NCBI RefSeq assembly: GCF_001399755.1
Contig: NZ_LJCP01000006.1
Coordinates: 186,001-250,000 of the forward strand
Reading direction: 5' to 3'
Length of the DNA: 64,000 bases
Origin: Thiohalorhabdus denitrificans
GTDB taxonomy: Bacteria; Pseudomonadota; Gammaproteobacteria; Thiohalorhabdales; Thiohalorhabdaceae
A model generated the notes under the pieces. That model worked only from the letters and a program-made list of their open reading frames with translations. It made no database searches and was not told the DNA's origin. Shown one piece after another: positions 9,159-19,263 of this stretch (within the stretch, counting starts at the first letter, position 1; every line of letters starts with the position of its first letter). Position numbers and translations under genes: made by a program.

Positions 9159-11690
9159 ATGTTCCGGATAGCCCGGGCGAAATCGTGGAGTGCTGGCTGG
9201 CTAGGGCGGGTTCTGGACAGATATCGGAACCGCCCCGATTCCGAGCACGAGCAGGCCGTGGTCCGGGTGGGGGTTGCCAGCGCCATAACCGCCTACCTTT
9301 CCATCTATGGCAGCGTGCACCCCGGCGCCTACGCCGGAATGGCGGGGGCCCTGGAGATCCTGGGCCTCTTCCTGGTTTTTGGCGTTGCCCTTCTCGCCTG
9401 GATCGGCGTGCGTCCGGGCCCTTCCCATGGCCGGCGCCTCATCGCCAACATCTCGGATCACGGCACCCTTTCGCTGCTACTGGCCCTGTACGGGGAGGCG
9501 GTGGCGCCCCTGTATATCGTTTACCTGTGGGTGGTGGTAGGCAACGGCCTCCGCTTCGGCCAGGGATACCTTTACCTATCCATGGGCCTGGCCCTGGCCG
9601 GTTTCCTTGGCGTGATCCTGTCCCATCCCTTCTGGCAGGAGAACCCCACCCTCGCCTGGGGTCTATGGACAGGCTTGGTGGTACTGCCCCTCTATTTCTC
9701 CGCCCTGCTTGCCAAGCTGATCCGGGCCCGGGCGGAGGCCGAGGCGGCCAACCGGGCGAAGAGCCAGTTCCTGGCCAACATGAGCCACGAGATCCGGACC
9801 CCCATGAACGGGGTCATCGGCATGATCGATCTCCTGGGGGACACCTCCCTGACCCCCATGCAGCGGCATTTCACCCAGACGGCCCAGCGTTCCGCCCGGG
9901 CCCTCCTGGAGCTCCTGGAGAACGTGCTCGACCTGTCCAAGATTGAGGCCGGGAAGCTCACCCTCCAGGAGGAGGACTTCGACCTGTACGCCACCGTACG
10001 CGGAACGGTGGACATGCTGGCCCATCAGGCCGAGCAGAAAGGCCTCCGGCTGGACCTGCACATCGATCCGCACACCCCTTGCCGGGTGCGGGGGGACGAG
10101 GTACGCCTGCGCCAGATCCTGATCAACCTGATCAACAACGCCATCAAGTTCACCGAGAGGGGCCATGTGGAGGTGCGGATATGCCCCTCCCCGGAGCCGG
10201 AGGGTAGCCTCAGGGTCTGCTTCGAGGTGGTGGATACGGGCATCGGCATCGCCGAGGATGTCCAGGAGCACATCTTCGAGGTGTTCACGCAGGCGGATGG
10301 GTCCATCACCCGGCGTTACGGCGGCACGGGTCTGGGAACGGCCATCTCCAAGCAGCTGGTAAATCTCCTCGGGGGCACCATTCAGGTGGAGAGCCACCCG
10401 GGGATCGGGACCCTCTTTCAGGTCTCCCTCCCCTGGCAGCCCCCGGAGCAGGAGGCGGGGGCAGAGGTCATGGGGCCGGGTGGCGGCGTGCTGCTCCTGA
10501 CCCGCGATCCGGTGCTGCGCGACAGGTTGATGGAATGGTTCGCCCTCTGGGGCCTCCAAGCGGAGGTGGTGGGGAGCCAGGACGAGGTGCTGGCCCGGAC
10601 CGGGCGGCCGGGAGCCCGTTTCCGGGGCGTGGTCATCGACGAGGGGGAGCTCCTGGATCCCTCGGCCTTCCTCGCCTGCTGCCGCGCTCCGGGAAATCCG
10701 TCCGATCCGGGCCTGGTGCTGCTGCGGCGGGATCCAGACAGCCGGCGGCTCCAGGGCCTGGAGGGGCGCTTCGATTCCGTCCTCGACCTGCCTCCCGACA
10801 AGCCGTTACTTTTCAATGCGCTGTATGCCCTTCAGGCCGAGCTGCCGCGGGACGAGCGGGTGGTGGACCTGGCCCGGCGGCGGGCAAAACGGCAAGGCCG
10901 GGAACGGCCCCGCTACATCCTGGTGGCGGAGGATAATCCGACCAACCAGGAGGTGATCGGGCTGATCCTGGAGAAGGGGGGCTACGCGGCCCGAACGGTC
11001 GCCGACGGCGAGGAGGCCTTGCAGGCCCTGGAGGAGGAGGCCTTCGATCTCGCCATTCTGGATATGCATATGCCGGAGCGCAGCGGGCCGGAGGTGGTCA
11101 AGCTGCACCGGTTCATGGATACCGGCGATCGGCCCATGCCCTTCGTGCTCCTCACCGCCAATGTAACGAGCGAGGCGGCGCGGGAGGCAGAGGAAGCGGG
11201 GGTGGCCGCCTTCCTGACCAAGCCGGTGGAGGCCCAGCGACTGCTGGAGACCCTGGAGCAGGCCCTGGACCGGGGGGCGGCTCCGGCGGGGGCCGGCACA
11301 CCATCCGGGGAAGCCGCCGAGACCGAGGAAGGCGCCTTGGTTTCGTCCCGCACCATGAAGGAGTTGGCGGGCATGAGTCGGGACCCCTCCCTGCTTGCCG
11401 ACCTGATTCAGGGCTTTCTGCGGGATTCCGAGGACCTGCTGGAGCGGATGGAGAAGGCGGCGGAGGAGTGTCGGCTGGAGGAGCTGCAGGGATGTGCCCA
11501 TTCCCTGAAGGGGAGCGCGGGCAACCTGGGGGTGGAGGCGGTCGCCAATGTGTGCGAGCGCCTGCAACGGGCTAGCGCCACGGACCTGGCCGCAGGGGGC
11601 ATTGCCCACGAGCTGGAAGGGCTGCGGGACCTGCTGGCGCGGGCCCGCCCTGCCCTTCTGCTGCATGCCAGCGGTCAGCTCCAGCATTGA
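9159..11690 (+). CDS. rpfC: Hybrid sensor histidine kinase of the RpfC (DSF sensor) type
   Basis: A membrane kinase predicted to sense diffusible signal factor. It has 843 aa. The N-terminal block [15 protein letters not shown] matches the juxtamembrane DSEH motif of RpfC. About five hydrophobic segments lie between residues 35 and 185. The HisKA dimer domain carries phospho-acceptor H210 ([12 protein letters not shown]). HATPase_c follows with [11 protein letters not shown] and [16 protein letters not shown] degenerate receiver-like stretch precedes a true receiver ([11 protein letters not shown]635 in [12 protein letters not shown]). The C-terminal Hpt domain has H781 in [13 protein letters not shown]. 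It converges tail to tail with rpfF, as in Xanthomonas. The RpfG HD-GYP partner is not in this window. ATG 9159 is chosen because earlier in-frame starts run back through the tRNA. Confidence 0.88.
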   Translation: MFRIARAKSWSAGWLGRVLDRYRNRPDSEHEQAVVRVGVASAITAYLSIYGSVHPGAYAGMAGALEILGLFLVFGVALLAWIGVRPGPSHGRRLIANISDHGTLSLLLALYGEAVAPLYIVYLWVVVGNGLRFGQGYLYLSMGLALAGFLGVILSHPFWQENPTLAWGLWTGLVVLPLYFSALLAKLIRARAEAEAANRAKSQFLANMSHEIRTPMNGVIGMIDLLGDTSLTPMQRHFTQTAQRSARALLELLENVLDLSKIEAGKLTLQEEDFDLYATVRGTVDMLAHQAEQKGLRLDLHIDPHTPCRVRGDEVRLRQILINLINNAIKFTERGHVEVRICPSPEPEGSLRVCFEVVDTGIGIAEDVQEHIFEVFTQADGSITRRYGGTGLGTAISKQLVNLLGGTIQVESHPGIGTLFQVSLPWQPPEQEAGAEVMGPGGGVLLLTRDPVLRDRLMEWFALWGLQAEVVGSQDEVLARTGRPGARFRGVVIDEGELLDPSAFLACCRAPGNPSDPGLVLLRRDPDSRRLQGLEGRFDSVLDLPPDKPLLFNALYALQAELPRDERVVDLARRRAKRQGRERPRYILVAEDNPTNQEVIGLILEKGGYAARTVADGEEALQALEEEAFDLAILDMHMPERSGPEVVKLHRFMDTGDRPMPFVLLTANVTSEAAREAEEAGVAAFLTKPVEAQRLLETLEQALDRGAAPAGAGTPSGEAAETEEGALVSSRTMKELAGMSRDPSLLADLIQGFLRDSEDLLERMEKAAEECRLEELQGCAHSLKGSAGNLGVEAVANVCERLQRASATDLAAGGIAHELEGLRDLLARARPALLLHASGQLQH

Positions 11691-11712
11691 CCACCGGCAT
11701 GCCGCTACTTCC

Positions 11713-12594
11713 TCACTCGGCCCGGGAGAGCTTCTGACCCGTCCGCCGATCCTGAGCCCGCACCAAGCGCTCCATGGTCCGGAGCTCGCGTTCCCCCAGC
11801 CCCAAAGCCGAGTCGACCCAGAGTTCGGTGATGTCCCGCAGCTCCTCGAAGGGTACCCGGTTGTGGGAGGAGTGGATGCGCCGCAGGAGCCCGTGCACGG
11901 AACTGTGCTTTTCCGCCTCGGCAATGTACTCGACGAGCTTCTCGCGCCCCTGCCCGGGCTCGGCGAGTACATCCACCACCCCCATCTCGTAAAGCTCCTC
12001 GGCTTCATAAAGCCGGCCCGACAGGATCATGCGCTCGGCCAGGGAGGGCGCAATCCGCCTGGAAAGGTAGCTGTAGGCTCCCATGCCCGGAAACAGGTTG
12101 AACAGCACCTCGGGGAAGCCCATTTGGGTTCCCTTCTCCGCGATTACCACGTTGCAGGAAAGGGCCGCCTCCAAGCCGCCACCCTGGGCCCGCCCTTCCA
12201 CCAGCGCCAGACTGGTAAGGGGTAGGTCCATTCCCACCGAGAACCGGTGCCCGGCCCGAACGCAGGCCAAGGCGTAACCCAGCAGGCCCTCTCGGTCTCC
12301 GGCCCGGATCAGGGAGAGGAAGCGGGACAGATCACCCCCGAAGTTGTAGATTCCGTCCAGATTGGAGGCCAGCACCATGTAGCGGATGTCCGGGGAGCGC
12401 CTCTGCGGCTGCTGCCGCACCCGGTGCGCAACCTCTTTCTGGAAGGCCTCGATATCTGCGAGCAGTTCGGGGGTGAAGGCAGGACGGGGTTGCGGGGCCA
12501 TGTTCAAAGTTGCCACCCCCAGCTCGCGGTCAAGCTCGACCTCCGACTGCTGATACACGTGGCTGGCTTCGGGGAATTGGAACAGATTGCTCAT
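11713..12594 (-). CDS. rpfF: DSF synthase RpfF (crotonase-family acyl-ACP thioesterase/dehydratase)
   Basis: RpfF converts 3-hydroxyacyl-ACP to the cis-2-unsaturated fatty acid signal DSF. It has 293 aa (Xanthomonas RpfF about 289). The crotonase core shows VLASNLDGIYNFGGDLSRF and GRAQGGGLEAALSC with E142. MGFPEVLFNLFPGMGAYSYL contains E162, matching the two catalytic glutamates E141/E161 of the Xanthomonas enzyme. The C-terminal ELWVDSALGLGERELRTMER is also typical. The ATG at 12594 has AAGGAG seven bases upstream. It ends 22 bp from the end of the RpfC-type kinase, which supports a signal/receptor pair. An ordinary enoyl-CoA hydratase is less likely, given these blocks and the neighbour. 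Confidence 0.9.
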   Translation of the reverse strand: MSNLFQFPEASHVYQQSEVELDRELGVATLNMAPQPRPAFTPELLADIEAFQKEVAHRVRQQPQRRSPDIRYMVLASNLDGIYNFGGDLSRFLSLIRAGDREGLLGYALACVRAGHRFSVGMDLPLTSLALVEGRAQGGGLEAALSCNVVIAEKGTQMGFPEVLFNLFPGMGAYSYLSRRIAPSLAERMILSGRLYEAEELYEMGVVDVLAEPGQGREKLVEYIAEAEKHSSVHGLLRRIHSSHNRVPFEELRDITELWVDSALGLGERELRTMERLVRAQDRRTGQKLSRAE

Positions 12595-12976
12595 GGTGCG
12601 CTCCTTCTTGGAGGTTGTGGGGCCGCCCAGCAGACGACCGGGGAGGTAGCCGCCCCGTCGGGAACCGGCGGGGCGGTGGAAACTGGTAGCCTGCCTGGGG
12701 GACCGGGCCGGTGGGGGCCTCGGGAAGGGACGGCGAGAGGATGCACCAAGAGCGTAAGAGAAGAACCAGCGGGCCGCTGGCTGTTGGGCAAGATGGCACG
12801 GAGCCCCCCTTTTTGGCTCGTTTCCTGCGCCTCTCCCAGACTAACCCATTGAACAGCAAAGGGAAGGGGCTATACCGGACGATCGTCCAAGGGTTGGGGA
12901 GTCCGGACCCTTGGCCCCTATCTGCCCAAGCCCTATAATGCGGTTTTGACGGAAACCCACTTCCCGAAGCCCGCCC
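12595..12976. other. Divergent intergenic region rpfF/miaB with miaB promoter
   Basis: No supportable gene in these 382 bp. The rightward promoter TTGGCC (12911-12916), 17 nt, TATAAT (12934-12939) is clear and lies 38 nt before the miaB ATG. The rpfF side has a ribosome-binding site (AAGGAG) but no obvious -10/-35. A GAGCC..GGCTC inverted repeat with a T run sits near 12800; its role is unclear. Confidence 0.6.
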
Positions 12977-14326
12977 ATGCCCCGCAAGCTCCATATCCGC
13001 ACCTTCGGCTGCCAGATGAACGAGCACGATTCCACCCGCATGGTGGACCTGCTCGACTCCGCCCTGGGGGTGGAGTGCACCGAGGATCCCGCCGAGGCCG
13101 ACATCCTGCTGCTCAATACCTGTTCCGTGCGCGAGAAGCCCCAGGAAAAGGTCTTCTCCGAGCTGGGGCGCTGGCGGCCCTTCAAGGAGGCCCGGCCGGG
13201 GACCCTGATCGGGGTGGGGGGCTGCGTGGCCCAGCAGGAGGGGGAGCGCATCCGTCGGCGCGCCCCCTACGTGGACCTCGTCTTCGGGCCGCAGACCATC
13301 CACCGCCTGCCGGAGATGATCGCGGCCGCCGAGCGGGAGCGCTCCGGCGTGGTGGACGTGGATTTCCCGGAGATCGAGAAGTTCGACCACCTGCCGGCAC
13401 CCCGGGTGGAGAAGGCCCGCGCCTTCGTCACCATCATGGAAGGCTGCGACAAGTTTTGTACCTTCTGCGTGGTGCCCTACACGCGGGGGCGGGAGCTCTC
13501 CCGGCCCTTCGACGACGTGCTCGCCGAATGCTACGAGCTGGCCCAGCAGGGGGTGCGCGAGGTCACCCTGCTCGGCCAGAACGTCAACGGCTACCGCGGG
13601 GCCATGGAGGACGGCACCGAGGCGGATCTGGGCCTGCTGCTCTACTATCTGGCGGGCATCGAGGGCCTCGACCGGCTGCGCTTCACCACCTCCCATCCCA
13701 ACGAGTTCGGCGAGGGGCTGATCGAGGCCTTCGCCGAGCTGCCCGAGCTGGTCTCCCACCTGCACCTGCCGGTGCAGACCGGCTCCGACCGGCTCCTGGC
13801 CCGCATGCACCGCAACCACACCCGGGCGGAGTTCCTGGACAAGGTGGAGCGGCTGCGCACGGTGCGCCCCGACATGTCCATCGGCAGCGACTTCATCGTC
13901 GGCTTCCCAGGGGAGACCGACGAGGACTTCCAGGACACCCTGGACCTCGTGGCCGAGGCCGACCTGGACCATTCCTTCTCCTTCAAGTACAGCCCGCGCC
14001 CCGGGACCCTGGCGGCCGAGGTGCCCGACGACGTCCCCGAGGCGGTCAAGCAGGAGCGCCTCACCATCCTCCAGAACCGCCTCGGCCAGCAGACCATGGA
14101 GAAGAGCCGTGCCCTGGTGGGGCGGGAGGTGGAGGTGCTGGTGGAGGGGCCCAGCCGCAAGGACCCCAACGAGGTCATGGGGCGCACCCCCTGCAACCGC
14201 ATCGTGAACTTCCCCGCGCCGGAGGAGACCGTGGGCAGCCTGGTGCGGGTGACCGTCACCGAGGCCCTGCCCAACTCCCTCCGCGGCCGGCTGAGTCGGG
14301 AGGCCGCCGTGGAGCGGGCGGTCTGA
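12977..14326 (+). CDS. miaB: tRNA-2-methylthio-N6-isopentenyladenosine(37) methylthiotransferase MiaB
   Basis: A radical-SAM enzyme that adds a methylthio group to i6A37 of tRNAs. It is 449 aa. The UPF0004 domain holds the first 4Fe-4S cysteines in [20 protein letters not shown] and [10 protein letters not shown]. The radical-SAM triad is in [20 protein letters not shown] (CxxxCxxC), and a C-terminal TRAM domain ends the protein ([20 protein letters not shown]). It is the first gene of a miaB-ybeY-corC-lnt series. The usual ybeZ (PhoH-like) between miaB and ybeY is missing here. Confidence 0.96.
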   Translation: MPRKLHIRTFGCQMNEHDSTRMVDLLDSALGVECTEDPAEADILLLNTCSVREKPQEKVFSELGRWRPFKEARPGTLIGVGGCVAQQEGERIRRRAPYVDLVFGPQTIHRLPEMIAAAERERSGVVDVDFPEIEKFDHLPAPRVEKARAFVTIMEGCDKFCTFCVVPYTRGRELSRPFDDVLAECYELAQQGVREVTLLGQNVNGYRGAMEDGTEADLGLLLYYLAGIEGLDRLRFTTSHPNEFGEGLIEAFAELPELVSHLHLPVQTGSDRLLARMHRNHTRAEFLDKVERLRTVRPDMSIGSDFIVGFPGETDEDFQDTLDLVAEADLDHSFSFKYSPRPGTLAAEVPDDVPEAVKQERLTILQNRLGQQTMEKSRALVGREVEVLVEGPSRKDPNEVMGRTPCNRIVNFPAPEETVGSLVRVTVTEALPNSLRGRLSREAAVERAV

Positions 14327-14485
14327 GGTCCGGGTGGTCCCGGCCTCCCGTGGCCAACGGGGAACCCGTCGCGCGTGATCGGATCCCAGAGCCATCCATA
14401 CCGTATTCCATCGCTTGCCGGGGCGGCGCCCCGGCGCCATGCTGATCGCAAATCCCCCCGGTATCGGGGAGGTGAGGTACTGCCT

Positions 14486-14986
14486 GTGAACGATTCCGTC
14501 CCCGCCCCTGATGGCGTCGAGGAGGTCCACCCGGTGGTGGTGCAGCTCCCGCCGGAGGCTTCGGACCTCCCCGACCCCGCCCGGATCCGGGAGTGGGTCC
14601 ACGCCGCCCTGGCCGGGGTCCCCGAGGAGGCCCAGGCCGGGGAGGTGGTGGTGCGCGCTGAGGACGGGGAGGCCATGGCCGAGCTGAACGCCAGCTTCCG
14701 GGGCAAGGCAGGGCCCACCAATGTGCTTTCCTTCCCCGCCGACCTGCCGCCGGGGCCCTGGGAGTCGATGCTCGGGGACCTGGTGATCTGTCCGGAGGTG
14801 GTGGCCCGGGAAGCGGCCGAGCAAGGAAAACCTCTGCAGGCCCATTGGGCCCACATGGTGGTGCACGGCACTCTGCACCTGCTTGGCTACGACCATATGG
14901 CGCCCGATGAGGCGGAGGAGATGGAGGCGCTGGAGCGGGAGATAATGGCGCAGTTAGGATTCCGGGACCCCTATGCGGAGGAGTAG
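14486..14986 (+). CDS. ybeY: Endoribonuclease YbeY (16S rRNA 3' maturation)
   Basis: A zinc-dependent RNase involved in 16S rRNA 3'-end maturation and ribosome quality control. It has 166 aa. The catalytic zinc motif is [11 protein letters not shown] (HxxxHxxxxxH), preceded by [12 protein letters not shown] and [11 protein letters not shown]. The start GTG 14486 has GGGGAGGTGAGG just upstream; an earlier ATG frame adds a non-conserved tail. It overlaps the start region of corC slightly or abuts it. Confidence 0.93.
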   Translation: MNDSVPAPDGVEEVHPVVVQLPPEASDLPDPARIREWVHAALAGVPEEAQAGEVVVRAEDGEAMAELNASFRGKAGPTNVLSFPADLPPGPWESMLGDLVICPEVVAREAAEQGKPLQAHWAHMVVHGTLHLLGYDHMAPDEAEEMEALEREIMAQLGFRDPYAEE

Positions 14987-14990
14987 AGCG

Positions 14991-15851
14991 GTGGCGGAAG
15001 AAGGCCCCAGACGACGAAGTTGGATTGAGCGTTTGACGCGGGGGCTCGGAGCGGCCCCCGAGTCCCGGGAGGACCTCCTGGAGATCCTGCGGGAGGCCGA
15101 GTACCAGGGCCTCCTCGATCCTGAAGACCTGCACATGATCGAGGGGATCTTCAAGATCTCTGGCACCCGGGTGCGGGACGTCATGGTTCCCCGGGGCCAG
15201 ATGGAGGTGGTTCGCACCGACGAGGCGCCGGAGGATTTCATTCCCCGCATCGTCGAGGTGGGCTACAGCCGCCTGCCGGTGGTGGGCGAGGACCGCGACG
15301 ACGTCCGCGGCATCCTGTACGCCAAGGATCTGCTGCGCTACTGGGCCGCCGAGCAGCGTGACCAGTTCGACCTTCTCTCCGTCATCCGCCAGCCGGTGTT
15401 TGTCCCCGAGAGCAAGCACATCGACAGCCTCCTCCACGAGTTCCGCGCCAGCCGCAACCACATGGCCATCGTGGTCAACGAGTTCGGCGGCACCGCCGGG
15501 CTGGTGACCATCGAGGACGTCCTCGAGGAGATCGTCGGCGAGATCGAGGACGAGTTCGACATCGAGGCGGTCATGGTGGAGCAGCGCGGCCGCGGCCGCT
15601 TCCAGGTGGACGCCCAGATCCCGCTGGAGACCTTCGCGGCCCGCTTCGGCGCCCGTCTGGAGGCTGAGGGCGTGGATACCCTGGGCGGCTGGATGGTGCG
15701 GGAGATGGGCCACCTCCCGGAGGTGGGCGAGTCCCTGCGGGTGGACGGCCTGCTCCTGGAGGTGATCCGCGCCGACCGCCGCCGGATCCGCAGCATCCGG
15801 GTGGTGGAGGTGGGCGAGGCGGAGGCCGGAGCCCAGGGCGGAGCGGGCTGA
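14991..15851 (+). CDS. corC: CorC/HlyC-type CBS-domain protein (Mg/Co efflux accessory)
   Basis: A cytosolic CBS-pair protein linked to magnesium/cobalt homeostasis and, by genomic context, to lnt. It has 286 aa. N-terminal helices SREDLLEILREAEYQGLLD lead to the CBS pair, with RDVMVPRGQMEVV and YSRLPVVGEDRDDVRGILY then VVNEFGGTAGLVTIEDVLEE. The C-terminal CorC_HlyC domain is GRGRFQVDAQIPLETF to the end. GTG 14991 is preferred because GGAGGAG lies 8 nt upstream; ATG 14973 would overlap ybeY. No transmembrane segments, as expected for YbeX/CorC. Confidence 0.92.
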   Translation: MAEEGPRRRSWIERLTRGLGAAPESREDLLEILREAEYQGLLDPEDLHMIEGIFKISGTRVRDVMVPRGQMEVVRTDEAPEDFIPRIVEVGYSRLPVVGEDRDDVRGILYAKDLLRYWAAEQRDQFDLLSVIRQPVFVPESKHIDSLLHEFRASRNHMAIVVNEFGGTAGLVTIEDVLEEIVGEIEDEFDIEAVMVEQRGRGRFQVDAQIPLETFAARFGARLEAEGVDTLGGWMVREMGHLPEVGESLRVDGLLLEVIRADRRRIRSIRVVEVGEAEAGAQGGAG

Positions 15852-15859
15852 ACCATCCC

Positions 15860-17422
15860 ATGGAGACCCGCGCCTTGGCGGAAGACCCGCCCGTGACCGG
15901 CCGCGCTCGCACCCTGGCGGTGGACCTCGCCTATCTGGCCGCCGGCATGCTGGCCCCCCTGGCCTTCGCACCATGGGACTGGTACGCCCTGGCCTGGGTG
16001 CTCCTGATCCCCCTCTTCCTCGCCACGGAGATCCCCGCCTCGGGGGTGCGTTTCCGCCGCGGCCTGGCTTTCGGCCTGGGCATGTTCGGCGCCGGCCTGC
16101 ACTGGCTGCTGCCCACCATCCACACCTTCGGCCACATGCCCCTCGCCCTGGCGGTGCCCACCTGGGCCCTGCTGGTGGCCTATTGCGCCCTCTACCCCGC
16201 CCTCTTCGCCCTGGCCGGGGGCTGGCTGGGCGGGGGCTGGCTGGGCGGGCCCCGCCCTTGGCGCATGGCGCTGGGCCTGCCCCTGCTGTGGGTAGCCCTG
16301 GAGGGGCTCCGCGGCCTGGCCTTCACCGGCTTCCCGTGGCTGACCCTGGGGGTGACCCAGACCCAGGGACCCCTGGCCGGCTTGTTCCCGGTGGTGGGCA
16401 GTCTGGGCGCAGGGCTGGCGGTGGCCTGCGTCAACGGCGCCCTGCTGCTCGCCTACCTGGCCCGGGACCGGGGCATCCTCCTGCCCCTGGCCTGGCTCGG
16501 CGGTGCGGCTGCGGTGGTGGGGGCGGGGCTCCTGGCCGCCACCCCCACCTGGACCAGCCCGTCGGGAAGCCCCCTGCGCGCGGCCCTGGTGCAGGGGGCG
16601 GTGCCGCAGGAGATGAAGTGGAGCGCGGAGCGGCGGGCGGCCATCCTGGAGCGCTACCGCCGGCTAACCCTGGCGAATCTGGACGCCGATCTGGTGGTGT
16701 GGCCGGAAACCGCCGTGCCCCTGTTCGCCGACCGGGTGGGGGACTATCTGGACGCCCTGGAGCGGACGGTGGCGGCGCGGGGGGGCACCCTGCTGCTGGG
16801 GGTCCCGGAGCGCGACTGGGAGGACGGCGAGCGGCGCAACTACAACGCCGCCATGGCCCTGGGGGCCGGGGACCAGCAGCCCTATCGCAAGCGGCACCTG
16901 GTGCCCTTCGGCGAGTACGTGCCGCTGCCGTCGCTGCTGTTCTTCGCCGAGCGCTTCGTGCCCGGGGAGGGGGTCTTCGCCGCCGGGGAGAGCGCCGCGC
17001 CGCTGGAGGTGGACGGGCACCGGGCGGGGATGTCCATCTGTTACGAGGACGCCTTCCCCCGGGAGGTAGCCGCCACGGTGCGGGAGGGGGCGGACCTGTT
17101 GGTGAACGTCACCAACGACGCTTGGTTCGGCGGCTCCATCGGCCCGGACCAGCACGCCCAGCTGGCCCGCGTCCGGGCCATGGAGATGGGGCGGCCGCTG
17201 CTGCGGGTGGCCAACACCGGCATCACCTACGCCGCCGACCATCGGGGCCGGGTGCTGGAGCGCATCCCCCGCGACGAGCCCGGCGTGGCCCGGGCGACCG
17301 TCCAGCCGCGCATCGGCGCCACCCCCTACCAGTGGCTGAGCCGGGGCTGGCTGCTGGGCGGGGTGCTCGCCGGTCTGGGGCTGTTCGTCCTCCTGGCGCG
17401 GCGACGCGGGAGGCTGGTGTAG
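15860..17422 (+). CDS. lnt: Apolipoprotein N-acyltransferase
   Basis: An inner-membrane enzyme that adds the third acyl chain to lipoprotein N termini, needed for Lol export (compare lolB upstream). It has 520 aa. The N-terminal half holds several membrane helices. The nitrilase domain carries the catalytic triad in VVWPETAVP (Glu), YRKRHLVPFGEYVP (Lys) and SICYEDAFP (Cys). A C-terminal helix reads GWLLGGVLAGLGLFVLLARR. It starts 8 nt after corC. Its stop codon lies inside the first arm of a REP-like repeat. Confidence 0.96.
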   Translation: METRALAEDPPVTGRARTLAVDLAYLAAGMLAPLAFAPWDWYALAWVLLIPLFLATEIPASGVRFRRGLAFGLGMFGAGLHWLLPTIHTFGHMPLALAVPTWALLVAYCALYPALFALAGGWLGGGWLGGPRPWRMALGLPLLWVALEGLRGLAFTGFPWLTLGVTQTQGPLAGLFPVVGSLGAGLAVACVNGALLLAYLARDRGILLPLAWLGGAAAVVGAGLLAATPTWTSPSGSPLRAALVQGAVPQEMKWSAERRAAILERYRRLTLANLDADLVVWPETAVPLFADRVGDYLDALERTVAARGGTLLLGVPERDWEDGERRNYNAAMALGAGDQQPYRKRHLVPFGEYVPLPSLLFFAERFVPGEGVFAAGESAAPLEVDGHRAGMSICYEDAFPREVAATVREGADLLVNVTNDAWFGGSIGPDQHAQLARVRAMEMGRPLLRVANTGITYAADHRGRVLERIPRDEPGVARATVQPRIGATPYQWLSRGWLLGGVLAGLGLFVLLARRRGRLV

Positions 17423-17549
17423 GAGCGGCCGTCCCGGCCGCGACAACCCGCAACCAAGCTTCAAACCTGAATCTTCGGACCGGAGCGGCAGCCCTCGCTG
17501 CGACCAATGCGCCTCGGAGACAAATCGCGGCCGGGACGGCCGCTCCTAC
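17419..17549. repeat. REP/REPIN-like cluster downstream of lnt
   Basis: Two perfect 25-bp arms in inverted orientation lie at 17419-17443 and 17525-17549. Each contains the self-complementary core GCGGCCGTCCCGGCCGC. A third, diverged copy lies between them around 17482-17505 (GGAGCGGCAG..CGCTGCGA). This is the layout of REP doublets mobilised by REP-associated tyrosine transposases. A related pair occurs at 35437-35504. Confidence 0.85.
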
Positions 17550-17613
17550 CATTCCCTCTCCCGCCCTTGCAGTATTTGGGGCGCGGGCTTACCCGGGCCC
17601 GATCTCCCCGCCC

Positions 17614-19074
17614 TCAATCCAGCCCCAGCTCCTCCCAGAACCCGTCCACCCGCTCCCGGGTGGCGGCGTCCATGCGCACTGGGTGGCCCCACTCGCGCTG
17701 CGTCTCGCCCGGCCACTTGTTGGTGGCGTCGATGCCCATCTTGGAGCCCAGCCCTGACACCGGCGAGGCGAAATCCAGGTAGTCGATGGGGCTGTTGTCT
17801 ACCAGGTGGGCATCGCGCACCGGATCCACGCGGGTGGTCAGGGCCCAGATGACGTCCTGCCAGTCGCGGGTATTGATATCGTCGTCCACCACCACCACGA
17901 ACTTGGTGTACATGAACTGGCGCAGAAAGGACCACACCCCCATCATCACCCGCTTGGCGTGGCCGGGGTACTGCTTCTTCATGGACACCACCGCCATGCG
18001 GTAGGAGCAGCCTTCCATGGGCAGGTAGAAGTCGGTGATCTCCGGGAACTGCTTCTGCAGCAGCGGGATGAACAGCTCGTTCATGGCCAGGCCGAGCACG
18101 GCGGGCTCGTCCGGCGGCCGCCCGGTGTAGGTGGTGTGGTAGATGGGGTCGCGGCGGTGGGTGATGCGCTCCACGGTGAGCACCGGGAAGCGCTCCTGCT
18201 CGTTGTAGTAGCCGGTGTGGTCGCCGAAGGGCCCCTCCACCGCCAGGTCGTCCGGATAGATGTGGCCCTCCAGCACGATCTCCGTGTGCGCCGGGATCTG
18301 CAGGTCCACGCCGATGCCGGTGGCCAGCTCCGTGCGCGCGTCGCGCAGCAGGCCGGCGAACTGGTGCTCGGAGAGGGTATCCGGGATGGGGGTAACGGCG
18401 GCCAGGATGGTGGCCGGATCGGGCCCCAGCGCCACCGCCACCGGAAACGGCTTATCCCCATGGACTTCTCGCCAGCGCTGGTAGTCCAGCGCCCCGCCGC
18501 GGTGCGCCAGCCAGCGCATGATCACGCGGTTGGGGCCGATGACCTGCTGGCGGTAGATGCCCATGTTCTGCCGGTCGCGGTCCGGCCCGCGGGTCAGGGT
18601 GATGCCCCAGGTGATGAGCGGCCCGGCGTCCTCCGGCCAGCAGGTCTGCACCGGCAGGGTGGAAAGGTCCACGTCCTCCCCCTCCACCACCACCTCCTGG
18701 CAGGGCGGGCTCCGGCGCTCCTTGGGGCGCATGTTCAGGGCCTTGCGCAGGATCGGCACGGTGTCCCACAGCTCGCGGAAGCCCCCCGGCGGCTCGGGCT
18801 CCTTGAGGTAGGCCAGCAGCTGCCCCACCTCGCGCAGCTCCGTGGTGGAGGAGCGGCCCATGCCCATGGCCACCCGGTTGGCGGTGCCGAACAGGTTGGC
18901 CAGTGCCGGCATGGAACCGCCGGTGGGCTGCTCGAACAGCAGGGCGGGCCCGCCCCGGCGCAGCACCCGGTCACTGATCTCGGTCATCTCCAGGTGGGAA
19001 TCCACCGGGTGGGCGATGCGCTTGAGCTCGCCCCGCTGCTCTAGATCGGCAATGAAGGCGCGGAGGTCTTTCAT
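17614..19074 (-). CDS. ubiD: UbiD-family 4-hydroxy-3-polyprenylbenzoate decarboxylase
   Basis: A prenylated-FMN-dependent decarboxylase in ubiquinone biosynthesis. It has 486 aa. The N terminus [20 protein letters not shown] is canonical. Internal blocks include [20 protein letters not shown] and [20 protein letters not shown], which carries conserved acidic residues. [20 protein letters not shown] lies near the C terminus. It is on the same strand as ubiA and ubiC but is separated from ubiA by a repeat-bearing gap. The UbiX flavin prenyltransferase it needs is not in this window. Confidence 0.96.
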   Translation of the reverse strand: MKDLRAFIADLEQRGELKRIAHPVDSHLEMTEISDRVLRRGGPALLFEQPTGGSMPALANLFGTANRVAMGMGRSSTTELREVGQLLAYLKEPEPPGGFRELWDTVPILRKALNMRPKERRSPPCQEVVVEGEDVDLSTLPVQTCWPEDAGPLITWGITLTRGPDRDRQNMGIYRQQVIGPNRVIMRWLAHRGGALDYQRWREVHGDKPFPVAVALGPDPATILAAVTPIPDTLSEHQFAGLLRDARTELATGIGVDLQIPAHTEIVLEGHIYPDDLAVEGPFGDHTGYYNEQERFPVLTVERITHRRDPIYHTTYTGRPPDEPAVLGLAMNELFIPLLQKQFPEITDFYLPMEGCSYRMAVVSMKKQYPGHAKRVMMGVWSFLRQFMYTKFVVVVDDDINTRDWQDVIWALTTRVDPVRDAHLVDNSPIDYLDFASPVSGLGSKMGIDATNKWPGETQREWGHPVRMDAATRERVDGFWEELGLD

Positions 19075-19094
19075 GGAGCCTTTTCCAAAAGATA

Positions 19095-19233
19095 AACCGC
19101 CAAGGACGCCAAGATCGCCAAGAAAAAAGACGAACGGAAAAGGCCGAAAAAAATCGTTGGGACCGGAGAAAGTTTTGGTTAACGAATTTTCGGGTTTTGT
19201 CTTTACTTGGGGCTCTTGGCGTCCTTGGCGGTT
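19095..19233. repeat. Inverted CGCCAAGG-type repeat between ubiA and ubiD
   Basis: A perfect 19-bp inverted repeat, AACCGCCAAGGACGCCAAG at 19095-19113 and its complement at 19215-19233, encloses about 100 bp of AT-rich DNA. The left arm continues with another CGCCAAG unit. A further copy of the arm occurs at 35346-35364. It resembles dispersed non-coding repeats seen in many bacterial genomes and could be a small non-autonomous element. Confidence 0.85.
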
Positions 19234-19263
19234 AGTTATTTCTGTTTTGCGGTGTAAAAGGTA

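Noticed and set aside
12946-14445. Plus-strand frame overlapping miaB in another phase
   Set aside because: Arg/Gly/Pro-rich shadow; miaB has all radical-SAM cysteines.
17419-17549. CRISPR array
   Set aside because: Repeats are palindromic, inverted and only three in number; spacers are irregular; no cas genes.
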